Source: Deltaproteobacteria bacterium (GTDB taxonomy: Bacteria > Desulfobacterota > Binatia > UBA12015). From it: a stretch of 5,492 bases of DNA. A program made the translations under genes and the position numbers. Positions 1 through 5,492 of the stretch are shown one piece after another (position 1 is the first letter of the stretch; every line of letters begins with the position of its first letter). The DNA is taken from positions 1-5,492 of the forward strand of contig DLYX01000444.1 of NCBI GenBank assembly GCA_003447545.1, given 5' to 3'. Below the pieces are notes generated by a model. The model made no database searches. It worked only from the letters and a program-made list of their open reading frames with translations, and had not been told where the DNA came from.

Positions 1-1
1 G

Positions 2-121
2 CTGTTGGGCGAGATCGCCGAGATCTCCGGAAAGATCCGGACTCGGATCTTATGGCATCGCCAGTGTAAAAATACCACCTCAGTTGCGGTGCGTCGAGCA
101 AACCGTCATCTCTCAAAATGA
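2..121 (+). CDS. possible 3' end of an upstream gene (unidentified, partial)
   Basis: One forward frame is open from the left edge to a TGA at 119-121. That TGA overlaps the ATG of the next gene in an ATGA arrangement, as seen in translationally coupled genes. The first roughly 16 codons (reading LLGEIAEISGKIRTRI) end almost entirely in G or C, like the confirmed genes here. After about base 50 the third-position bias fades and the residues (Cys, Asn, Thr, Arg rich) look non-coding. Either the gene really ends at 121, or it is broken or ends in another frame, or the stretch is non-coding. I recognise no family from so few residues. The call is weak and depends on sequence left of the window. 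Confidence 0.22.
   Translation: MLGEIAEISGKIRTRILWHRQCKNTTSVAVRRANRHLSK
32..51. repeat. perfect 8-bp inverted repeat with 4-base loop
   Basis: AAGATCCG at 32-39 is followed by a GACT loop and its exact reverse complement CGGATCTT at 44-51. It lies 66 bases before the hydrolase start. There is no T-run of terminator quality on either side: the plus strand continues TATGG, and the minus strand has only a short TTT. It could be a weak transcription stop for the gene to the left, an operator, or chance. Confidence 0.45.
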
Positions 122-1233
122 TGATGATTTTCGTTTCCTTGATCGTTGGCGTGGTGATTTTCTGGCTGCTGGCTCGGTTCAAATTGGCGGGGCAGGATCT
201 TGGCGTTTTTGACGAGCCCCGTCCGGCGACTTTCGGCGGAAGGGTCGCGGCAAGTCCCGAACATGCAGCCGTTGTGGAACGGATCCTCAAGCTCGGCGCA
301 GGCGCACGAGGGCGCGTCGGTCAGTCAGAGCGTATCCGTCGCATGCGCGATGCTCTGGAGCAGGCTTTTGGCCAGACCGAGGTCGATGCCGAAATCTGTC
401 CGATGAGCGCAGGCGGAGTTCCGGCCGAATGGGTGTTGTCCTCCGGCGCGGATCCGAACCGTCGGATGCTCTACCTTCACGGTGGCGCCTTCATGGCCGG
501 GAGTCCGAAAAGCCACCGCCCGTTGACGGCGCGCCTGTCGGCCGAGAACGGTGCGGCTGTATTGTCGGTCGATTATCGCTTGATGCCCGAAAACCGGCGG
601 CTGGATTGTCTCGCGGATTGCGCCGCCGCCTACCGCTGGATTCTCGAAAATGGTCCAGGGGGTAAAGCGCCGCTCGACACACTTTTTGTGGGTGGTGATT
701 CGGCCGGCGGGAATCTCGCTCTCGCGGTGATCGCCTGGGCGCGCGATGAAGGCCTCCGTCCGGCAGACGCAGCGGTGGCCTTTTCGCCGCTCACCGACTC
801 TACCTACAGCGCACCAAGCCTGCGCTCGAATCTCGCAACGGATCCAATGTTGGCCGAGACCTTTCGACAGGTGCAGAGGTTGCCCCGTTCTCTCCTGCTT
901 TGGGGAAGCTTTCTCCTCATGCGAGTGCGTCCACAGGACCCTCGCGTATCTCCGGTGTTTGGCTCGCTCGCCGGCCTGCCGCCCGTGCTGGTGCAGGCGA
1001 GCACCGCAGAAGTTTTAATTGACGACGGTCGGCGTTGGGTGAACAAGGCGAGCGCGGAAGGAACAGACGCAACCCTGCAATGCTGGCCGGGACTCGTCCA
1101 CGTCTTTCAGGCATTTGTGCCGGATCTGCCGGAGGCGAACGAGGCGCTTGCCGAGGTCCGGAAGTTCTTTGATCTCCACGCGCCCCGATCGGCTGACGGG
1201 CGGGGAGGGAGCAAAGTTTCCGAAGGAGCTTGA
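118..1233 (+). CDS. membrane-anchored alpha/beta hydrolase, hormone-sensitive-lipase (HSL/GDXG) type esterase
   Basis: The protein is a 371-residue serine hydrolase, probably a carboxylesterase or lipase acting on short or medium acyl esters; the substrate cannot be read from sequence. It has the HSL-family oxyanion motif HGG at 121-123 (LYLHGGAF) and the nucleophile elbow GDSAGG at 193-198 with Ser195. The acid is likely an Asp at 302-303 (EVLIDDG) and the histidine is His328 (GLVHVF), so the triad is complete. DYRLMPE at 152-158 is also typical of the family. Residues 4-20 form one hydrophobic segment followed by Arg-Phe-Lys, which suggests an N-terminal membrane anchor rather than a cleaved signal. 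The C-terminal 15 or so residues are a polar Gly/Ser/Arg tail. Three consecutive ATGs open the frame and no clear Shine-Dalgarno sequence precedes them, so the exact start is uncertain. It converges with secG and has no evident link to the glycolytic operon. Confidence 0.9.
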   Translation: MMMIFVSLIVGVVIFWLLARFKLAGQDLGVFDEPRPATFGGRVAASPEHAAVVERILKLGAGARGRVGQSERIRRMRDALEQAFGQTEVDAEICPMSAGGVPAEWVLSSGADPNRRMLYLHGGAFMAGSPKSHRPLTARLSAENGAAVLSVDYRLMPENRRLDCLADCAAAYRWILENGPGGKAPLDTLFVGGDSAGGNLALAVIAWARDEGLRPADAAVAFSPLTDSTYSAPSLRSNLATDPMLAETFRQVQRLPRSLLLWGSFLLMRVRPQDPRVSPVFGSLAGLPPVLVQASTAEVLIDDGRRWVNKASAEGTDATLQCWPGLVHVFQAFVPDLPEANEALAEVRKFFDLHAPRSADGRGGSKVSEGA

Positions 1234-1284
1234 ATCCCGAACTCTCCTGAACCCTCCGCGGCCGCAGGCCAGGTGATCCTTCTC
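1234..1284. other. convergent intergenic gap, no clear terminator
   Basis: These 51 bases separate the stop codons of the hydrolase (+) and secG (-). They contain the 8-base palindrome GCGGCCGC (1258-1265) and a small GGCC-GCA-GGCC hairpin (1260-1270), but no T-run follows either one on either strand. A canonical intrinsic terminator is therefore not visible. Rho-dependent ending, or overlapping 3' ends, would be consistent with this. Confidence 0.5.
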
Positions 1285-1731
1285 CTAGTTGGCTGCCTCT
1301 GCCTCCAGCGGCGCGTCTTCGGCTCTCTGCGCGGCAGGGCTTCCTGCTTCAGCGATCGGCTTGGCGTCGGCTGCCGGCGCGGACTCGGGCGCTACTTGAG
1401 CGGCGGGTTCCGCCGGAGCTACTTCCAGAGGCAGCGGGTCGATCGGCTGGGCCAGCGGTGGTGCTTCGACCGGCGCACTGTCTGTCACCGATACCGTGAG
1501 GCTTCGGGTCGATAGCCAGGTCAGGCCCAATGACGTCACCATGAAGAGGATCGCGGTGCCAGTGGTCAGTCGGGTCAGAAGGTTGCCGGCGCCCGAGGAG
1601 CCGAAAACCGTTTGACTCGAACCGCCGCCAAAAGCGGCTCCTGCATCAGCACCTTTCCCGGTCTGCAGCAGCACCACGCCGATCAGGAAAAAGCACGATA
1701 GAATGTGCACGATTGTGATTGCCATATCCAT
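1285..1731 (-). CDS. secG: SecG, Sec translocon accessory subunit, with long C-terminal tail
   Basis: SecG is the small SecYEG inner-membrane subunit that assists SecA-driven protein export. Two membrane spans are visible, about residues 5-23 and 57-75. Between them are the family signatures LLQTGKGADAG (21-31) and FGGGSSQTVFGSSGAGNLL (34-52), with TRLT just before the second span. The core ends near residue 78. Residues 79-148 form a low-complexity Ala/Pro/Glu-rich acidic tail, making this 148-residue protein longer than the roughly 75-115 residues usual for SecG. The start at 1731 is favoured because GAGGGG (minus strand, 1745-1740) lies 8 bases upstream, inside the last codons of tpiA. A second ATG at residue 3 is too far from it. 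Only 5 bases separate it from the tpiA stop, so it is the last gene of the gap-pgk-tpiA-secG operon and probably translationally coupled. Confidence 0.95.
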   Translation of the reverse strand: MDMAITIVHILSCFFLIGVVLLQTGKGADAGAAFGGGSSQTVFGSSGAGNLLTRLTTGTAILFMVTSLGLTWLSTRSLTVSVTDSAPVEAPPLAQPIDPLPLEVAPAEPAAQVAPESAPAADAKPIAEAGSPAAQRAEDAPLEAEAAN

Positions 1732-1736
1732 AAATC

Positions 1737-2489
1737 TTACCCCTCAAAAGAGATGATACGGGAAAACGAATCAATTTGCAGGCTGGCGCCCCCAACCAAT
1801 GCGCCGTCGATATCAGGCTCGGCCATCAAGCCGTCGACATTGTCCGGTTTCACGCTGCCGCCGTAGAGAATTCTCATGCGGGCGGCGTCCAGATCCATCC
1901 CCGCCAGCGCGGCTCGCAGTTCCGCGTGGACCTCTTGGGCCTGCTCTCGGGTGGCGACCCGGCCTGTGCCGATCGCCCAGATCGGCTCGTAGGCAACGGT
2001 GACCCGCTCCGGTTCGGGAATCGAGACTCCATCGAGCGCGGCTCGCGCCTGACCGGAGACGACGCTCAGGGTCTCTCCGGCATCACGTTGCGCGAGAGTC
2101 TCGCCGACACAGAGGATGACATCGAGGCCGTGAGCGAGAGCACTTTTGACTTTTTCATGAATCAGGGAATCGCTTTCGCCGAACAACTCGCGCCGTTCTG
2201 AATGTCCCAGGATGACCGAGGTCACGCCGATCTCCAGGAGCATATGCGGAGAGATCTCTCCGGTGAAGGCGCCTTTGGCTTCGTGATGCATGTTCTGGGC
2301 TGCGACCTGAATCCGGCTGTCGCGCGTTTGCGCGCAGACAGCGGCCAGCGCGGTATAGGGTGGGGCTACGATTACGGAGCGATCGGCATGGCTGTCTGCG
2401 GCCTGGCGAAGTCCCCCCACGAGCTCATCGGCCTCGGCGAGAGTGCCGTGCATTTTCCAGTTTCCTGCGAGAATCGGAGTTCTTGCCAT
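1737..2489 (-). CDS. tpiA: triose-phosphate isomerase
   Basis: This cytoplasmic TIM-barrel enzyme interconverts dihydroxyacetone phosphate and glyceraldehyde 3-phosphate in glycolysis and gluconeogenesis. With the start at 2489 the protein has 250 residues, normal for the family. The catalytic set is intact: Asn10 and Lys12 (GNWKMHG), His96 (ILGHSERRE) and Glu168 (VAYEPIWAIGTG). The phosphate-binding motifs YGGSVKPDN (209-217) and GALVGGASL (229-237) are also present. A TTG at 2507 would add six residues, but the codons between it and the ATG (Ile and a run of Glu) are simply the Shine-Dalgarno sequence AGGAGG, placed 5 bases before the ATG, so the shorter start is preferred. It lies 14 bases after the pgk stop and 5 bases before secG, third in the operon. 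Confidence 0.97.
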   Translation of the reverse strand: MARTPILAGNWKMHGTLAEADELVGGLRQAADSHADRSVIVAPPYTALAAVCAQTRDSRIQVAAQNMHHEAKGAFTGEISPHMLLEIGVTSVILGHSERRELFGESDSLIHEKVKSALAHGLDVILCVGETLAQRDAGETLSVVSGQARAALDGVSIPEPERVTVAYEPIWAIGTGRVATREQAQEVHAELRAALAGMDLDAARMRILYGGSVKPDNVDGLMAEPDIDGALVGGASLQIDSFSRIISFEG

Positions 2490-2494
2490 TTCTT

Positions 2495-2500
2495 CCTCCT
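2495..2500 (-). promoter_or_regulatory. strong ribosome binding site of tpiA
   Basis: AGGAGG on the minus strand ends 5 bases before the ATG at 2489. It decides the start: the in-frame TTG at 2507 lies upstream of this site and would translate it as Glu codons. Confidence 0.85.
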
Positions 2501-2503
2501 CGA

Positions 2504-3688
2504 TCAATCGAGAGCAGCTACGCCCGGTAGTGTTTTTCCTTCGAGAAATTCCAGCGAGGCGCCGCCACCGGTCGAGACGTGCGAGACCTGATCGGCAACT
2601 CCGGCACGGCCCAGCGCGGCAACGGAATCTCCGCCTCCGACGACGGTCATGGCTTCGGCCGCGTCGGCCATCGCCTCTGCGACCGCGATCGTCCCGCCGG
2701 CAAACTCATCAATCTCGAAGATGCCCATCGGACCATTCCAGAGGATGGTCTTCGCACCCGCAATCTCGGCTGCATAGGCTGTCCGGGTCTCGGGTCCGAT
2801 GTCCACGCCCAGCCATTCAGCGGGTATCTCGAGGCCACAGATCTCTGTGGATGCGCCCGCGGACGGGGCATCCGCGATAATATGGTCGGTCGGCAGGAGC
2901 AGTCGGACTCCCTTGTCGGTTGCCGCCGCCAACGTTGCCGTGGCAAGCTCGAGTTTGTCTTCCTCCACCAGGGAATTGCCCGTAGTGAAGCCCTGCGCGC
3001 GGAGGAAGGTGTAGGCCATCGCGCCGCCGATCAGAATGGCATCGGCGCGCTCCATCAGATTCTGGATGACAGTGATTTTATCCGAGACCTTCGCGCCTCC
3101 GATGATGGCGACAAAAGGGTTCTCTGCGCTGCCGAGAAGCGTCCCGAGGCTGGAAAGTTCCTTGGCCAAAAGAAGTCCGGCGGCACGCTCTCGCGCCCGG
3201 GCGGGGACGCCTGCTGTCGAAGCATGGGCCCTGTGTGCGGCGCCGAAAGCATCGTTCACATAGACGTCGGCCAAAGCGGCGAGGGCCTGAGCGAAATCAG
3301 GGTCGTTCGCTTCTTCTCCCGCATGGAAGCGCAGGTTCTCGAGAACCAGGATCTCGCCGTTCTTCATGGAAGCCACGCGTTGTTCGACCTCCTGGCCGAT
3401 ACAGTCGCCCACGAAATCGACCGGTAGTTCCAATAATTCGCCGAGGCGATGGGCGGCAGGTTGGAGGCTGAGGGATGCTTCGGGTCTCCCTTTGGGACGG
3501 CCCATATGCGAGGTGAGAATGACTTTGGCTCCAGCGGCCACGGCATGTCTCACGGTTTCCAGTCCGGCCCGGATTCGAGAGTCGTCGGTAATGCGTGAAA
3601 CGTCCCCGCTCTTGTCGAGGGGGACGTTATAATCCACACGGATCAGCACCTGGCGACCCGCCAGGTCCAATTGATCGATCGTTTTCAT
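2504..3688 (-). CDS. pgk: phosphoglycerate kinase
   Basis: The enzyme transfers phosphate from 1,3-bisphosphoglycerate to ADP, the first ATP-forming step of glycolysis, and is reversible in gluconeogenesis. It is a cytoplasmic two-domain monomer; 394 residues is the usual bacterial length. N-domain substrate motifs are RVDYNVP (17-23), DDSRIRA (35-41), TSHMGRPKG (59-67), LENLRFH (116-122) and DAFGAAHRAHAS (146-157). C-domain nucleotide-binding motifs are GGAKVSDK (197-204), GGAMAYTFL (221-229), WNGPMGIFE (317-325), GGGDSVAAL (351-359) and STGGGASLEFLEG (372-384). Nothing essential is missing. The start at 3688 fits the family N-terminus (MKTIDQLDLAGRQVLIR). It sits 15 bases after the gap stop but lacks a well-placed Shine-Dalgarno sequence: a TAAGG at the gap stop codon is about 14 bases away. 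Coupling to gap translation is therefore likely. Confidence 0.97.
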   Translation of the reverse strand: MKTIDQLDLAGRQVLIRVDYNVPLDKSGDVSRITDDSRIRAGLETVRHAVAAGAKVILTSHMGRPKGRPEASLSLQPAAHRLGELLELPVDFVGDCIGQEVEQRVASMKNGEILVLENLRFHAGEEANDPDFAQALAALADVYVNDAFGAAHRAHASTAGVPARARERAAGLLLAKELSSLGTLLGSAENPFVAIIGGAKVSDKITVIQNLMERADAILIGGAMAYTFLRAQGFTTGNSLVEEDKLELATATLAAATDKGVRLLLPTDHIIADAPSAGASTEICGLEIPAEWLGVDIGPETRTAYAAEIAGAKTILWNGPMGIFEIDEFAGGTIAVAEAMADAAEAMTVVGGGDSVAALGRAGVADQVSHVSTGGGASLEFLEGKTLPGVAALD

Positions 3689-3703
3689 GAAGAGTGCGCC
3701 GCC

Positions 3704-4803
<1,100 letters not shown>

Positions 4804-4820
4804 CCCGAAGATATTTTGGG
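4804..4820. repeat. imperfect palindrome between divergent promoters (possible operator)
   Basis: The 17 bases CCCGAAGATATTTTGGG have outer arms CCC/GGG and inner AA/TT pairs matching, with mismatches near the centre (5 of 8 pairs). It directly abuts the candidate -35 of gap and lies about 12 bases from the candidate -35 of tolQ. That placement would suit a shared operator or an UP element. Confidence 0.25.
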
Positions 4821-4832
4821 GCCCGGGAGGAG

Positions 4833-4860
4833 TTGACGCGGGCGGTCCCAACAGGATTAT
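4833..4860 (+). promoter_or_regulatory. candidate sigma70-type promoter of tolQ
   Basis: TTGACG (4833-4838; 5 of 6 to consensus) and GATTAT (4855-4860; 4 of 6) are separated by 16 bases. They stand about 65 bases before the GTG start of the TolQ-like gene, leaving a leader of about 55-60 bases. It is back to back with the gap promoter candidate. Confidence 0.45.
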
Positions 4861-4910
4861 TGAGCAGGTGGGGCGGGGGGTATTCCCGCCATGGTCGTGA
4901 AGAACGAGGC

Positions 4911-4917
4911 AAGGGGG
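4911..4917 (+). promoter_or_regulatory. ribosome binding site of tolQ
   Basis: AAGGGGG precedes the GTG at 4925 by 7 bases. The frame is closed by a TGA at 4898-4900, and no ATG, GTG or TTG falls between that stop and 4925. The site therefore supports the GTG over the later GTG/GTG/ATG cluster at 4958-4966. Confidence 0.6.
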
Positions 4918-4924
4918 CTGTGGG

Positions 4925-5492
4925 GTGATCGAGCATCTGTTTGCGGGGACTGGGCCCGTGGTGATGGGGGTTCTCTGGATCCTGCTGGGCTGTTCGGCCG
5001 GAAGTTGGGGCATTACGGCCTTCAAACTGGGCCAATTGCGCCGGGCGCGGCGCCAGTCCATTCGTTTCGTGAAAATCTTTTGGGAATCCAAGAGCTTGGG
5101 CCAGATCCAGACAGCCAGTCTCGATTACGAGCAGAGCCCCGTCGCCCAGGTTTTTCGCGCCGGCTATCAGGAATTGATGCGCCTCACGCGGGGAAAACGT
5201 CGCGAAGAAGGCGACTCGGAGATCGAGCTGGCGGGTTCCGCAAATGTCGAGCGAGCGATGCGCCGGGCGACCAATCTGGAACTGACCCGGCTCGAGAAGA
5301 ACCTCACATTCCTGGCAACGACGGCCTCGACAGCCCCTTTTATCGGTCTTTTTGGCACCGTATGGGGAATCATGAATGCGTTTCAAAGCCTCTCGACCGA
5401 GCAAGTCTCGACGATTCAGGCAGTCGCTCCGGGGATCTCGGAGGCGCTTGTGGCCACAGCGGTGGGGCTCGCGGCGGCGATCCCGTCGGTGG
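4925..5492 (+). CDS. tolQ: TolQ-like proton-channel subunit of the Tol-Pal system (3' truncated by window)
   Basis: TolQ belongs to the MotA/TolQ/ExbB family of inner-membrane proteins. With TolR it uses the proton-motive force to drive TolA and keep the outer membrane attached during division. The window holds 189 codons of an expected roughly 230. A first membrane span covers about residues 11-33 (GVLWILLG, then the SWGITAFK junction typical of TolQ), followed by a charged cytoplasmic domain (about 34-127). The second span contains TASTAPFIGLFGTVWGIMNAF (133-153 region) and the third starts at APGISEALVATAVGLAAAIPS (168-188). Thr145 and Thr178 correspond to the pore threonines known from E. 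coli TolQ. GTG is taken as the start, since an upstream TGA leaves no earlier one. The near-identical motifs favour TolQ over ExbB or MotA, but a tolR/tolA/tolB/pal neighbourhood would be needed to prove it. It is divergent from gap. Confidence 0.9.
   Translation, partial: MIEHLFAGTGPVVMGVLWILLGCSAGSWGITAFKLGQLRRARRQSIRFVKIFWESKSLGQIQTASLDYEQSPVAQVFRAGYQELMRLTRGKRREEGDSEIELAGSANVERAMRRATNLELTRLEKNLTFLATTASTAPFIGLFGTVWGIMNAFQSLSTEQVSTIQAVAPGISEALVATAVGLAAAIPSV

Noticed and set aside
1258..1265. GCGGCCGC palindrome as a terminator or recombination site
   Set aside because: It is only 8 bases, expected by chance in GC-rich DNA, and no T-run follows on either strand.
1273..1515. An 80-codon plus-strand frame opposite the SecG tail, starting with a hydrophobic stretch
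   Set aside because: The tail's repetitive Ala/Pro/Glu codons produce Arg/Gly/Cys/Leu in antisense; there is no ribosome binding site.
1776..2591. Plus-strand open frames antisense to tpiA (141 and 129 codons)
   Set aside because: Both overlap the intact TpiA coding sequence with all catalytic residues; they have no own ribosome binding site and no family resemblance.
2579..3427. A 282-codon plus-strand open frame antisense to pgk
   Set aside because: It is a shadow of pgk; the composition is Arg/Gly/Cys-rich and no family is recognisable.

Overview
The window is ordinary-looking chromosomal DNA from a Gram-negative (diderm) bacterium with GC-rich coding sequence. A TolQ-type gene points to an outer membrane with a Tol-Pal system. 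The gene order gap-pgk-tpiA-secG resembles what I recall from deltaproteobacterial and related lineages. The sequence alone does not fix the taxon, and that placement is only an impression.

Layout from left to right: (1) bases 1-117 hold a short leader with a perfect inverted repeat and possibly the last codons of an upstream gene. (2) Bases 118-1233 (+) encode a hormone-sensitive-lipase-type alpha/beta hydrolase with an N-terminal membrane segment. (3) A 51-base convergent gap without a convincing terminator follows. (4) Bases 4705 down to 1285 (-) form a compact four-gene operon, in transcription order gap, pgk, tpiA, secG, with junctions of only 5-15 bases. (5) Bases 4706-4924 are a divergent regulatory region with a promoter candidate on each strand and two small palindromes. 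(6) Bases 4925-5492 (+) are the first 189 codons of a TolQ-like proton-channel subunit, cut by the window end.

Functionally, gap, pgk and tpiA encode three enzymes of triose-phosphate metabolism: triose-phosphate isomerase interconverts DHAP and G3P, GAPDH makes 1,3-bisphosphoglycerate and NADH, and phosphoglycerate kinase harvests ATP. They serve glycolysis or, in reverse, gluconeogenesis. secG, a Sec translocon subunit, is co-transcribed at the operon end and carries an unusually long acidic Ala/Pro tail. The divergent tolQ would begin an envelope-energisation cluster.

I found no convincing undescribed system. The most useful second looks are the SecG tail, the divergent gap/tolQ control region, the membrane-anchored hydrolase, and start-codon choices (gap, tpiA, tolQ) that automatic annotation may get wrong.
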